From a virus, in IMG/VR virus record IMGVR_UViG_3300025684_000014, positions 59,668 to 123,667 of that record: DNA of 64,000 bases, one strand, 5' to 3'. Of the stretch, positions 49,387 to 58,362 are shown one piece after another; positions within the stretch are counted from its first letter, which is position 1, and the number at the start of each line of letters is the position of its first letter. The translations under genes were made by a program, and so were the position numbers. Below the pieces are notes generated by a model. The model was not told the DNA's origin and searched no databases. It was given only the letters and a program-made list of their open reading frames with translations.

Positions 49387-50452
49387 TGATTTGATTTTTT
49401 CTCTTGATACACCTTCTTCTCCAAGGCTTGCTACAGATGATGTTCTTTTAAAACCTTCAATTGGTAAGTTACCTTCTAGGTCTCTTGCTAAAACTTCCGC
49501 TTCTTTTGTTTTTGGTAGTCCCATGGATGTTGTTACAGGCATAGCTCTTTCGAAAGCTATGCTTGATTCAAAACAATGTCCGGTTTTTTGTAGGTTTCTT
49601 GATGAAGAGCAAAGACTTTATGCTTTAAATAGATTTTCTTTTTATGAAAATTTTTGGTTTTCTGTTGGTGCTTCTTATGAAGATTATGAATTCGTATTAT
49701 CCAACTTGCCTAAAAACAGTTCGATAAATATTTCTGTAGATGTGGCGCATGGCGCCACATCTCAATTGCAGGAAATTTATAATCTTTACTCAAAAGCACC
49801 TTGGTGTAAAAAGTTAATGTCTGGTACTATTGCTACTGTAGAAGGAGCAAAATATGTTGTTGATGCAGGTTGTACTCATGTTCGCGTCGGCATTGGCCCT
49901 GGTTCCGCTTGTTCTACTCGTATTGTTACAGGTGTTGGATATCCTAACTTGTCTGCTGTATACGAAATATACAGGTACTTCTCAGATTTACCTGATAATA
50001 GTTACCGGCCTTTTATTATCGCTGATGGCGGCATTAGAAATAGTTCGGATGTTGTCAAATACCTTTCAGCTGGTGCTAATGGTGTAATGCTAGGTAGTAT
50101 GCTTTCTTCTTTGAAAGAATCTGAAGGCTGGATATACCCAAAGAAAACTTTTTTTCCTTTAAGTAAAGATTTAAAACCTTATAAGTATTATAGAGGTCAA
50201 GCTTCTGCTTCTTTTCAATTAGAAAAAAGAGGCAAAATAAATTCTGTTCCTGAAGGAGTTCAATCTCCTAATAAAATATATCAAACTATAAATTATCTTA
50301 ATTTTCATCAAGATTTAGAAAAAGCAATTAGCTCTTCTTTATCTTATTTAGGCCTTACTGATATTAATCAATTAAATCCTAAAAACGTATCTTTTGTTCG
50401 AATTACTCCTAGTGGCTTAAATGAAAGCCGCCCCCACATACTTTCCTCTTAA
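49373..50452 (+). CDS. IMP dehydrogenase/GMP reductase-like enzyme
   Basis: The 359-residue TIM-barrel protein has the family active-site loop GIGPGSACSTR with catalytic C180, then GVGYPNLSAV and IADGGIRNSSDVVKYLSAGANGVMLGS. CBS domains are absent, and the size fits GMP reductase or a CBS-less IMPDH. The first would turn GMP to IMP, the second IMP to XMP. In the phage, either would shift purine pools for DNA synthesis or for a modified base. The ATG overlaps the previous gene. Confidence 0.82.
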   Translation: MISHNDLIFSLDTPSSPRLATDDVLLKPSIGKLPSRSLAKTSASFVFGSPMDVVTGIALSKAMLDSKQCPVFCRFLDEEQRLYALNRFSFYENFWFSVGASYEDYEFVLSNLPKNSSINISVDVAHGATSQLQEIYNLYSKAPWCKKLMSGTIATVEGAKYVVDAGCTHVRVGIGPGSACSTRIVTGVGYPNLSAVYEIYRYFSDLPDNSYRPFIIADGGIRNSSDVVKYLSAGANGVMLGSMLSSLKESEGWIYPKKTFFPLSKDLKPYKYYRGQASASFQLEKRGKINSVPEGVQSPNKIYQTINYLNFHQDLEKAISSSLSYLGLTDINQLNPKNVSFVRITPSGLNESRPHILSS

Positions 50453-50465
50453 GGAGATTTTTCAA

Positions 50466-52961
50466 TTGTATATTACCGATATTGACGAAGTAGTTTCTCT
50501 TCTACGTTCAAAACTTACTGATTACTTAGCTGTTAAACTAGGTGATAACTTTTCTTCTACTAAAAAGTTTAAATGTTTTGCTCATGACGATAATAGTCCA
50601 AGCATGCATATTAATCCTAAAACTTCAAATGAAACTGTAAAATGTTTTTCTTGTGGTTTCCATGGAGATATTTTTACAGTAGCTAATCATTTTGATAACT
50701 TGCCTACTAACGGTCCAGAATGGCTTACTGTAACTATTCCTGAGCTTTGCGATGTTCTTAATGTTAATTACTCGCCTGGTTCTTTGACTCAACAAGATAG
50801 AGAGCGCATCTCTTTGTTTAAGTTAGCCCAAGATATTTCTGATATTTTAGGTTCACTTTCTCTTAAAGATAACGATTATATTGTTGAGCGTGCTTGGCTA
50901 CAACGCTTCGTCCCTATCGGCTCAATTGATCCTGATATTCTTATTAATAAACTTATTGAAAGAGGTTGGGATTCTTCTTATATAAATTCTACAAATCTAA
51001 TTAAGACTAGATATATTTCTTATTTTGGAGAAGACAAGATTACTTTTCCAATTAAAGATCATCTTAAGAGAACTGTAGGGTTTATATGCCGTAATTTGGA
51101 CTTTGAGTCTCAAGGAGTACCCAAGTATGTAAATACTCCAGAGTCCATTATATATAAGAAAAACCAAGCTCTTATGGGCATTGATATAGCTTATAGAGAA
51201 GCTAAGAAATATGGCTTGTATATTGTAGAAGGTCCTGGCGACCTTATGCAGCTTTACAGGCTTGGAATCAAAAACGCTGTTGCAGTTTGTGGTACTTCTT
51301 TTACAGAAAATCACCTTTTGTTTCTTAAGCAAATTGGAATCAGAAAGATTTATTTGAATTTTGACTGGGACCCAGCAGGTTATGCTGCTACTCATAGAGT
51401 TCTTGAGAATATACTTAAATCTACTTCTGGTTTTTCAGTTTATGTTGTGGCCTCTCCTGAATCTTCTGATTTTAAAGATGTAGATGACTTTTTAAAAGAC
51501 AAAGAAGACCCTATGGATTATCTTGGTCTTGAGAAAATCCCTGCATTTAATTGGCAACTTAAATCTTTTTCTGATTCAGAAACTCCAGATGTAATTTGTC
51601 AAAAAATGATTCCTATTATTGCTGCAGAAGAAACAGGTGTAAAACGTGAACTTCTTATTAAAGAATTAGCACAATTCACTACTGTTTCTACAAACTCAAT
51701 TGCTTCTGATGTAAGCGCTATTAGAAATAATAAATTTTCAGAAAAGATTGAGAAGACAAAGGCTGCTGCTGAAGCTTATCTTAGGGCTGTTTCTGAAGAC
51801 CCCGATAATATTCGTTCTCATATTGCTTTCCATGAGCAAAATGTAGAACTTATTGAGAAAGAATTCAAAGTCGATAGCATTGGTATTAATTATCAATTAA
51901 ATCGTTTTGAATCTATCCAGGAGCTTAGACAGCAATCTGGTGAAGATGAATCATCTACTTCTTTCAAGATGAATTATTTTTACAACTTTGCTGACAATAT
52001 GGGTGGTGGTATGCCTTGGACTACTGGTACATTGATGTACGTAGGTGGTCGTGCAAACTCTGGCAAAACTGCTACTTGTTTAATGATCGGCACTGATATA
52101 GCTATGAGTGATGAAAATGCTCTTGTTATTATTCACAGTACGGACGACTCTTATGAGCAAATTGAACCTCGTATCAAAACCAATATTTACAGAATGGCTT
52201 ATCCAGATGGGCCTTCTCTATCTATTGGTATGGTTGTACAACCCAATTTTCATCTTGCTCAACTTCCAGAAGAGTATACAAAGGCTTTTAACAAAGCTAA
52301 TGAAATCTTTAGAGATCTTATCGAAAAAGAGCGTTTAGTAATTATTGATTCTGAAGATGGCGCTAATCTTTCTACTCTTGAAAGAAATTTGCGTTATTAT
52401 CGTAGTCGTTATCCTAATCGTAAAATACTTATGGTTTGTGACAATACTCACAACTATATGGATTTTATGAATCTTGAGCAATCAGCACGCATGACTATGA
52501 TTTCTAATCAACAGAAAAATCTTACAGTAAAATATCATGCTTGCATGATTGCTACTGCAGAATATCGCAAGAATATGCCTATGGATCATTCTAAGATGCG
52601 TTTACCTGTTGATGACGATCTTGCAGATGCACGCGCACTTATGTATCGTCCAAACGTTATTTGGCATGTTTACAACGACATGCACGATCGTAAAGAGCAT
52701 GCTGAGATATTCTGGAACGATCAAGAGGGCAATATGCGTCCTAGATTGTTACTTCACTTTACTAAAAACAAGATCTCTGGTTTCAAAGATAAGCTTGTTT
52801 TGGATCTTGATCCTAAAACAGTTTCTCTTAAGCCAGTTGATCAAAAACAAGCGCTTACTGATGCAGAGTCCTTTAGAGACTTAAAAGATTCTGGTCAGGC
52901 TTACACTAACGGCAAACAAATAAAATATGTTCATGCTGAAGAATATTACGACGAAACTTAA
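50466..52961 (+). CDS. Primase-helicase (CHC2 zinc, TOPRIM, DnaB-type)
   Basis: The 831-residue protein joins three parts like T7 gp4. First a zinc-finger primase N-terminus (CFAHDDNSP... CFSCGFHGD), then a TOPRIM (YIVEGPGDLMQL, NFDWDPAGY), then a RecA-type helicase with Walker A GGRANSGKT and Walker B-like ILMVCDNTHN. It primes lagging-strand synthesis and unwinds the fork. The TTG at 50466 is preferred to an ATG at 50421 because AAGGAG lies eight bases upstream of it, right after the stop of the previous gene. Confidence 0.88.
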   Translation: MYITDIDEVVSLLRSKLTDYLAVKLGDNFSSTKKFKCFAHDDNSPSMHINPKTSNETVKCFSCGFHGDIFTVANHFDNLPTNGPEWLTVTIPELCDVLNVNYSPGSLTQQDRERISLFKLAQDISDILGSLSLKDNDYIVERAWLQRFVPIGSIDPDILINKLIERGWDSSYINSTNLIKTRYISYFGEDKITFPIKDHLKRTVGFICRNLDFESQGVPKYVNTPESIIYKKNQALMGIDIAYREAKKYGLYIVEGPGDLMQLYRLGIKNAVAVCGTSFTENHLLFLKQIGIRKIYLNFDWDPAGYAATHRVLENILKSTSGFSVYVVASPESSDFKDVDDFLKDKEDPMDYLGLEKIPAFNWQLKSFSDSETPDVICQKMIPIIAAEETGVKRELLIKELAQFTTVSTNSIASDVSAIRNNKFSEKIEKTKAAAEAYLRAVSEDPDNIRSHIAFHEQNVELIEKEFKVDSIGINYQLNRFESIQELRQQSGEDESSTSFKMNYFYNFADNMGGGMPWTTGTLMYVGGRANSGKTATCLMIGTDIAMSDENALVIIHSTDDSYEQIEPRIKTNIYRMAYPDGPSLSIGMVVQPNFHLAQLPEEYTKAFNKANEIFRDLIEKERLVIIDSEDGANLSTLERNLRYYRSRYPNRKILMVCDNTHNYMDFMNLEQSARMTMISNQQKNLTVKYHACMIATAEYRKNMPMDHSKMRLPVDDDLADARALMYRPNVIWHVYNDMHDRKEHAEIFWNDQEGNMRPRLLLHFTKNKISGFKDKLVLDLDPKTVSLKPVDQKQALTDAESFRDLKDSGQAYTNGKQIKYVHAEEYYDET

Positions 52962-52972
52962 GGAATTTTAAT

Positions 52973-53266
52973 ATGCCCTCAGAAAACTCTATGGGAATCT
53001 ATGTTTTATCAGATAAAACTTTTTATTATCTAGAAGCTGGACCTAACTATATTGGCAATTCAGTCGATAGAATTAGAAAAGCTTTGATACATAGAGGACT
53101 TATACAAGGTCTTCTTGATTCACCTAATAAAGTTCAATATGAAATTATTTCATATAAAGATGCTCAAAGAAAAGATATGAATATGAAACCTATTTATATC
53201 TCGAAACATCTTGAAAATATTATGAAAACTCAAAATAAACCTTCTTCTTCTGGAGGGTTTAAATGA
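52973..53266 (+). CDS. Hypothetical protein (97 aa)
   Basis: AAGGAA precedes the ATG. A soluble basic protein with GNSVDRIRKALIHRG. No family recognised. The last 4 bases overlap the next start. Confidence 0.55.
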   Translation: MPSENSMGIYVLSDKTFYYLEAGPNYIGNSVDRIRKALIHRGLIQGLLDSPNKVQYEIISYKDAQRKDMNMKPIYISKHLENIMKTQNKPSSSGGFK

Positions 53267-53601
53267 GTCTAAAAGATTTTTTTACGGCTAACACTTTTAC
53301 AAAAGTTTATAAAGAAGCTGCTTTTCATGGTTTTCTTTTTGGAATTTTTGTAACTGCTGTTACTTGTTTTTTATTTAAAGAAACTCCTGACAAATCTGTT
53401 GTTTGCAAATTCGAATTACAAGAAGTCGTTTCTTTAAGAACTCGCTTATTAACTCAAGATAAAAATTGCTCTTCTAAAATTGATAAAGCAAAAACTCTTG
53501 GTTTTGATGCTGGCAAAAAAACTTGTACAGATGTTACTCTAGAACAAAAATGCAATGAAATTTTTGATCGTTATTTAGAGAAACATTGCAGGAAAGATTA
53601 A
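53263..53601 (+). CDS. Membrane protein with Cys-rich C-terminal part
   Basis: The ATG overlaps the previous stop (ATGA). A hydrophobic helix at residues ~20-38 (FHGFLFGIFVTAVTCFLF) is followed by ~70 residues with five Cys (VVCKFE, NCSSK, KTCTDV, KCNEIF, HCRKD). If outside the cytoplasm these could form disulphides. Together with the next gene it may be a spanin-like or envelope-associated pair; this is inference. Confidence 0.5.
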   Translation: MSLKDFFTANTFTKVYKEAAFHGFLFGIFVTAVTCFLFKETPDKSVVCKFELQEVVSLRTRLLTQDKNCSSKIDKAKTLGFDAGKKTCTDVTLEQKCNEIFDRYLEKHCRKD

Positions 53602-53603
53602 TT

Positions 53604-54056
53604 ATGAAATATCTACTCGTTTTTTTATTATTCATTTCTGATGTTTATGCAAAACCTTTTATAGAAGAAGATGACGTAAAATTCTTTTCTTCTATAGATT
53701 TAGATTGCTGTTATGTACTTGAACAAGGTGAAGCTGCCCCTTATTCTGGCTTTTTATTAACACCTTATGAAATAATTTATATAAAAGACGCTGTAGATTT
53801 TTCTGCTCAAAAAATACAAGAAGCAATTCAATTAGAAATTGAAACCTGTTCTTTAAAACTTGAAACCTGTCATGACTCTTCTAATTCTTTTGTAGATCAA
53901 TTAAAAGATACTCTTTATGAATACGAAACCAAATTAGACTTTCAAGATAAAGAGAATATTAAACTAAAAAATAAACTTACTAATGGTAAAATATTTTTAG
54001 CTATTTCTTTACCTTTAGTTTTTACTTTAGGATATTTTTTAAATAGTGTCTTCTAG
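53604..54056 (+). CDS. Secreted/membrane protein with two hydrophobic ends
   Basis: The 150-residue product has an N-terminal signal peptide (MKYLLVFLLFISDVYA, cleavage after ~16). A periplasmic acidic region with Cys pairs (LDCCYVL, ETCSLKLETCH) and a coiled-coil stretch follow, then a C-terminal transmembrane helix (~128-147). This is the plan of unimolecular spanin-like or envelope proteins. The ATG at 53604 is chosen because it begins the signal peptide. Confidence 0.5.
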   Translation: MKYLLVFLLFISDVYAKPFIEEDDVKFFSSIDLDCCYVLEQGEAAPYSGFLLTPYEIIYIKDAVDFSAQKIQEAIQLEIETCSLKLETCHDSSNSFVDQLKDTLYEYETKLDFQDKENIKLKNKLTNGKIFLAISLPLVFTLGYFLNSVF

Positions 54057-54807
54057 AAAAAATTATACTGAAACTCAATTTTTAACTGCTCTTGATTGTG
54101 GAAATTTATTAAATTTAAATCATAATAATTACCAATTAGATCAGTCTCAAAAAATTACTTTAAAAACATTACAAAACTTTTATATTTCTATATATGAAAT
54201 GACTGTTATAGAAGATATAGATTATCTTTTGTATTCAGCTTTTTTAAAAACAGTTTCTCCGATAATGCATAATTATCCTGATTCTTGGTTTAAAGAAACT
54301 TTCTCTTTTGCTGCATCTTTTATTTATTGTTTTTTAAAAAAATATCCTCCCAACAAATTTAAACCTATATATACTGATTTAAATCTTCCTTTTTCTTACG
54401 AAAAGTACAACATAATATTTAACTATCAATTTGTTTTGCATGATGTATCTTTGAAGAAAAAAGATCGACAAATATATGTTTTTGATTTTCTTCAAAAAAA
54501 TGATAATCAAATTACTAGAAATAATCTTTATTATTTAAATAAATATAAATTTGTTTTTGATAAAATTTCATTAATTTTAGGCAAAGATAAAATAAATTAT
54601 GTTTTGTTTTATTTTTCAAACAATTCAAGAAACAAACTTGTTGCTAACGAATTTATTTTTGACAACTTTCTTTATACTCCTAAAGACTTGCCAAAAGTTT
54701 CTTTTCTAGACATATATATGCAAAAGTTTTATTTAAATTTAAAAATACCAACATATCCTTTTTGTGTTAATTTTAAATGCCCAAAAAGAAAGGAATGTTT
54801 AAAATGA
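54046..54807 (+). CDS. Hypothetical protein, possible degenerate Cas4-type nuclease
   Basis: A GTG start overlaps the previous gene. The 253-residue helical, Lys/Asn/Phe-rich protein has an N-terminal Cys (TALDCG) and a C-terminal Cys set (YPFCVNFKCPKRKEC). This is the same spacing plan as Fe-S Cas4/AddB nucleases. The core around residue 145 (VLHDVSLKKKDRQIYVFDF) has Asp-rich strands but lacks a clear E-x-K, so catalytic activity is doubtful. The call is tentative. Confidence 0.4.
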   Translation: MSSRKNYTETQFLTALDCGNLLNLNHNNYQLDQSQKITLKTLQNFYISIYEMTVIEDIDYLLYSAFLKTVSPIMHNYPDSWFKETFSFAASFIYCFLKKYPPNKFKPIYTDLNLPFSYEKYNIIFNYQFVLHDVSLKKKDRQIYVFDFLQKNDNQITRNNLYYLNKYKFVFDKISLILGKDKINYVLFYFSNNSRNKLVANEFIFDNFLYTPKDLPKVSFLDIYMQKFYLNLKIPTYPFCVNFKCPKRKECLK

Positions 54808-55112
54808 CTACATCTACTTATGGAGATTTTGTTCTTGCTTCTAGTGCAAGGATTGATTTGCCAAATCATGTTTTTAAAGGTGGTCCATGGACTCATCTTG
54901 GTACAGTTAAAAGATCTTTTAGAGAATTCGTTTGTTTGCTTCATCAGCCTACTCAAAAAATATATCTAGAAGAAATATCTGCTACAGGTCAATTTCATGA
55001 AATTGATGATGATGAGCTTTGGTCTGATCTTCTTAATTTTTTCTTTTCAAAAGGCATTATTGGTTTTGTTAAAGATAAGGAAATGATTGTTGGCACTGAC
55101 TTCGACAAATAA
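54804..55112 (+). CDS. Hypothetical protein (102 aa)
   Basis: The ATG at 54804 overlaps the previous stop and has AAAGGAA upstream. A soluble beta/helix protein with RSFREFVCLLHQPTQKIYLEE. No family recognised. It overlaps the next, differently framed gene by about 26 bases. Confidence 0.55.
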   Translation: MTTSTYGDFVLASSARIDLPNHVFKGGPWTHLGTVKRSFREFVCLLHQPTQKIYLEEISATGQFHEIDDDELWSDLLNFFFSKGIIGFVKDKEMIVGTDFDK

Positions 55113-55533
55113 TAAACGATCTGGTTGGCTCGACCAATATCACCTTTATCCTAACGCTTCAAAATTTCATAATACTCTTAGAAGTTTTTTTACTACTGAT
55201 TCTTATTTTAAGAAACTTAAATGCTATCAAGAAGTTCCTCTTAAAGGTCTTGTTGATACTTACCCTAATAATTATGATGCTGTAGATTGGTTTATAGATG
55301 AATTAAATACTGTAATAGAGTTGCATGGAAAGCAACATTATGAAAAAGTAATGTTTGGTAAGAAATCTTTTTATGAAGCAGAACAAGATTTTAAAAATAT
55401 TCAATTTAGAGATAATCGTAAAAAAACTTATCTTATTGAAGCTGGATATAATTTTGTAGAAATCTCTTACAAAGAAGCTAAAAAACTCACACCAGAATAT
55501 ATTAAAAATAAAATATTTAACGAAAGTTATTAA
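55087..55533 (+). CDS. Free-standing Vsr/EDxHD-like endonuclease
   Basis: The 148-residue protein has the same nuclease core as the intron-encoded enzyme: DAVDWFIDELN, VIELHGKQHYEKVMF, then EAEQDFKNIQFRDNRKK and YNFVEISY. The N-terminal repeats of the intron enzyme are lacking. It could be a free-standing homing endonuclease or a nickase/resolving enzyme. The TTG start has AAGGA upstream and lies in the end of the previous gene. Confidence 0.65.
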   Translation: MLALTSTNNKRSGWLDQYHLYPNASKFHNTLRSFFTTDSYFKKLKCYQEVPLKGLVDTYPNNYDAVDWFIDELNTVIELHGKQHYEKVMFGKKSFYEAEQDFKNIQFRDNRKKTYLIEAGYNFVEISYKEAKKLTPEYIKNKIFNESY

Positions 55534-55534
55534 A

Positions 55535-56170
55535 ATGACACAATTAAAAGAAGCTTTGCTTAACGACCTTATGCAATCCCAAGATATTTCAGTTACTTCT
55601 CCTTATGAGCACAGATACTTTGGAGAAAGCACTAGGTCTTTATCTTTTTTTGGAGAAGTGGAAACTACAAAGGCAGAGCTTTTTATTTCTCAACTTTTGC
55701 ATCTTGAAGAACTTGATCCAGAAGAACCAATTACAGTATTTTTAAATACTGAAGGTGGAAGTCTTATGGACGCTTTAGCAATTTATGATGCTATTAGAAT
55801 TTGCTCTTGTCCTGTCATTATTATCTCTACGGGACTTTGTTCTTCTGCAGGTCTTTTAATATTATCTGCAGGAGATTTTAGAATGGCTACTTCTAATACA
55901 GTTTTCTTTTATCATCAACCTATTGTAGCAAATAGTACTATTGATAGTATTTCTAGTATGAATGCTTTTAAAGACCACTATATTTATTGCCAAGAAATTG
56001 CAGACAATATTATTAAAACTAAAACTAGAATTAAAAAATCTATTTGGAATAAATTCTTTGAAGGAAAAACTTCATATTATTTTGACGCTTTAAAAGCTTA
56101 TGAATATAATATGATTGATCAAATTGTTGAATCAAGAAAAGTAAAATTTAAAATTAAAAAGGATAAATAA
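55535..56170 (+). CDS. ClpP-like serine protease (S14)
   Basis: The 211-residue protein has the ClpP core: FLNTEGGSLMDALAIYDAI, catalytic S104 in GLCSSAGLLI, and H127 in FFYHQP. The position of the usual catalytic Asp (ClpP RDxFLSAxEA) aligns with Ser in TSYYFDALKA, so the triad may be altered, with the Asp in FDAL as a substitute. The family also includes phage prohead proteases. Capsid genes are not adjacent here, so both roles stay open. Partner ATPase is unknown; a Lon-type ATPase without protease lies at 8.7 kb. Confidence 0.8.
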   Translation: MTQLKEALLNDLMQSQDISVTSPYEHRYFGESTRSLSFFGEVETTKAELFISQLLHLEELDPEEPITVFLNTEGGSLMDALAIYDAIRICSCPVIIISTGLCSSAGLLILSAGDFRMATSNTVFFYHQPIVANSTIDSISSMNAFKDHYIYCQEIADNIIKTKTRIKKSIWNKFFEGKTSYYFDALKAYEYNMIDQIVESRKVKFKIKKDK

Positions 56171-56535
56171 TGACTACAAGAGGAAGAGGTGCCAGAATAA
56201 AAGGCGCTGCATTTGAACGTTTTTTAGCTAAATATATTACTGAAAATACTGACATTGCTGCAAAGCGTGGGATTGGCCAAACTCGTTGTGGCGGCTCTGA
56301 AGTCTCAGACGTAGATATGCCTATTTTGCATATCGAAGCTAAACGTCATGCTCGTTGCAATATTAAACGCGCTTTAAAACAAGCCATTACAGACGCTAAT
56401 GTAAATGGCAAAATCCCAGTAGCAATTACAAAAGATGATCGAGAAGAAGTACTTTGTACTATGCTTCTTGATGACTGGGTAAAACTTTTTAATGCTTATG
56501 TTTTGTTTTTAAATGATCAAGAAAATAACGATTGA
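56170..56535 (+). CDS. Hjc-like Holliday-junction resolvase (PD-(D/E)XK)
   Basis: The 121-residue protein begins with a basic GRGARIKGAAFERFLAKYI helix (Glu ligand), then GQTRCGGSEVSDVDM and HIEAKRHARC, the D...ExK catalytic strand, and KRALKQAI. This is the plan of archaeal Hjc and phage resolvases that cut branched DNA before packaging. TAATG overlap with the ClpP-like gene. Confidence 0.75.
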   Translation: MTTRGRGARIKGAAFERFLAKYITENTDIAAKRGIGQTRCGGSEVSDVDMPILHIEAKRHARCNIKRALKQAITDANVNGKIPVAITKDDREEVLCTMLLDDWVKLFNAYVLFLNDQENND

Positions 56536-57226
56536 TAAAAACACTCTACCTCTTTTCCTTGAGGTAGAATTTAAAACATTTTCTTACTATTATGTTTTAG
56601 CTAAAAAAAATAAATCTAAACAAAGTATAAACAAGCTTTTTTCTTTTTTATTACCTACTTTTAATAAATGGAATATAGCTTATAAACATAATATTTACTC
56701 TGATATTACTATTTACACTTTGTTTAGATTGTTACAAGCAGACACTACTTTTGTAAAAGGTTTTACTTCTCTCTTTTACTTTTTTAATCTTTATCTTATT
56801 AAAAATAATTTAACTTTTCTTGATATAATCTTTGAAGCATTTATAAATCATATCAATAAGCAACATGAGTATATTTCTAAAAAATATACTAATCAAAAAA
56901 CACTTGAGTTTTTTATTGCTAATGATATTAAAATGTTTATATTCACTTCAATAAGATCCTATGCCGCTGAAGCTAGAAGAAATCCTATTTATCATTCATC
57001 TTTGTTAGATGAACTTTCTTCTGAAATTCTTTTTGAAGAAGACCTTTATATAGATTATGATATTTTAGATTCTATAGACGAAGGCTTATATAGGGCGTAT
57101 TTTATCAACGCTTTACTTGGTAATTACTCCCCTACTTTAGATAATAATTTTAAACGAACAAAACAATCAATCCAAAATAAGGATACTTTATGTCACTTAA
57201 TAAAGCAGATGCCATTAAACAATTAG
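56513..57226 (+). CDS. Hypothetical helical protein (237 aa)
   Basis: A Phe/Tyr/Asn-rich, mostly helical protein. The arrangement of SIRSYAAEARRNPIY, an acidic linker and a final helix with FKRTKQSIQNK faintly recalls small sigma factors (regions 2 and 4), but conserved residues cannot be confirmed. The ATG lies inside the previous gene (23-base overlap). Confidence 0.5.
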   Translation: MIKKITIDKNTLPLFLEVEFKTFSYYYVLAKKNKSKQSINKLFSFLLPTFNKWNIAYKHNIYSDITIYTLFRLLQADTTFVKGFTSLFYFFNLYLIKNNLTFLDIIFEAFINHINKQHEYISKKYTNQKTLEFFIANDIKMFIFTSIRSYAAEARRNPIYHSSLLDELSSEILFEEDLYIDYDILDSIDEGLYRAYFINALLGNYSPTLDNNFKRTKQSIQNKDTLCHLIKQMPLNN

Positions 57227-57687
57227 GTAACTCTCCTTCTGTTTCTAATCAAGAATCTCTTGTCAAGAAATTACAGGGTCCAAGAATTAATAAGCAAGTC
57301 AAAATGGTTATTCCAGGTGGCGCTTCTCTTACAGAGCTCGTTAGCAAGGAACAACTACCTACAGCAATTTTTACTTGGCTAAGAAGAGTACGTCATTTTA
57401 AAGATGTTGAAATTTCTTTAGTAGATACTTATGCTGGTAAAGATTATCAAACTTCTACTGTTGTAGATTTTAATACTGCTACAAAGCTCCCTGAGTGGGA
57501 AATCCAAGGAAAGAAATGGCTTGCTGATCAAATTGCCGATGTTCTTAGTATGGACAATGTCTATTCAGTTAAAGTAGAAAAACATGGAATTTCTGTGGTA
57601 TTAGATAAAACAGGTACATTCGGTCCTGATTCAGATTCCTGGGAGCCTAATGTAACTTTTACTCCTCACAAACCAACAGGATTTTAA
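57190..57687 (+). CDS. Hypothetical protein (165 aa)
   Basis: AAGGA precedes the ATG, which lies inside the previous gene. The less AT-biased codon use and well-ordered alternation (KMVIPGGASLTELVSKE, LPEWEIQGKKWLADQIADVL) suggest a real, well-expressed soluble protein. No family recognised. Confidence 0.6.
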   Translation: MSLNKADAIKQLGNSPSVSNQESLVKKLQGPRINKQVKMVIPGGASLTELVSKEQLPTAIFTWLRRVRHFKDVEISLVDTYAGKDYQTSTVVDFNTATKLPEWEIQGKKWLADQIADVLSMDNVYSVKVEKHGISVVLDKTGTFGPDSDSWEPNVTFTPHKPTGF

Positions 57688-57689
57688 TT

Positions 57690-57965
57690 ATGAGCTTATT
57701 TAAAGAGAGGCAGGCTTCTTCTAAAAAATTAGTCGCTTTGCAAAATGAAATAATTTCTTTAAAGTTACAACTTTCTCAAACAAAAACATCTTCTAAAGAT
57801 TGTCAAGATTGTGCGGCTTTAAAAGCTGAAATTGCTGATTTAAAAGAATTGCTTGAGCTTTCTCAAAAAGAGCTTTCTCAAGTTCAATCTGATCACAAAG
57901 CAGAACTTAAAAAACTAAAGTCTGAAATTACAAGACTCAAAAAGAAGATCCCAGAAGAGGGATAA
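57690..57965 (+). CDS. Coiled-coil protein with CxxC (91 aa)
   Basis: Two coiled-coil stretches (residues ~10-30 and ~45-88) flank KDCQDCAALK. The Cys pair, and a CNC near the start of the next small protein, could bind a metal or crosslink. Role unknown. Confidence 0.55.
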   Translation: MSLFKERQASSKKLVALQNEIISLKLQLSQTKTSSKDCQDCAALKAEIADLKELLELSQKELSQVQSDHKAELKKLKSEITRLKKKIPEEG

Positions 57966-57969
57966 TACT

Positions 57970-58137
57970 ATGCCTTGTAATTGTAAGAAAAGCAAAAAAA
58001 CAAATTCTTTAAAAAAGATTGATCAAGAGATAGATGAGTTAAAAATCAAAGCTGCTAAAATAGAAGAGCTTTATTTTAAACTTAATGCTTATCAAAAGCA
58101 TCAAGAACAACTCTCTTCTTTGGTGTTTAAAGATTAA
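57970..58137 (+). CDS. Short coiled-coil protein (55 aa)
   Basis: MPCNCKKSKKTNS is followed by a helix with heptads (LKKIDQEIDELKIKAAKIEEL). It follows a similar but longer coiled-coil protein by four bases and ends convergent with a minus-strand gene, overlapping it by 4 bases. The gene is inferred from these features. Confidence 0.5.
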   Translation: MPCNCKKSKKTNSLKKIDQEIDELKIKAAKIEELYFKLNAYQKHQEQLSSLVFKD

Positions 58138-58361
58138 TCTATATCTGGAATATCTTCCAATATAGCTATTCTTCTTTCTAATGAGCTCAAAGTAGTGTTC
58201 ATTGCACTTAGTTCTGTGCTTATTGCTGTAAGCAATTCTGTTACTTGAGTGTTACTTACAAATCTACTTTGAGCTGTAAAAAGATCTCTCAGTCTTTCCT
58301 CGAGATTTGCAATTCTTCTTAACTGTAACTGGTCAAAGTTATTGGTTACATCTATTGGCAT
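58134..58361 (-). CDS. Small coiled-coil protein (75 aa)
   Basis: A minus-strand protein of one long helix (LRRIANLEERLRDLF, TAISTELSAMNTTLSSLERRIAIL). AGGAGG lies just before the start. It is the last gene of the minus-strand virion block. Confidence 0.55.
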   Translation of the reverse strand: MPIDVTNNFDQLQLRRIANLEERLRDLFTAQSRFVSNTQVTELLTAISTELSAMNTTLSSLERRIAILEDIPDID

Positions 58362-58362
58362 T

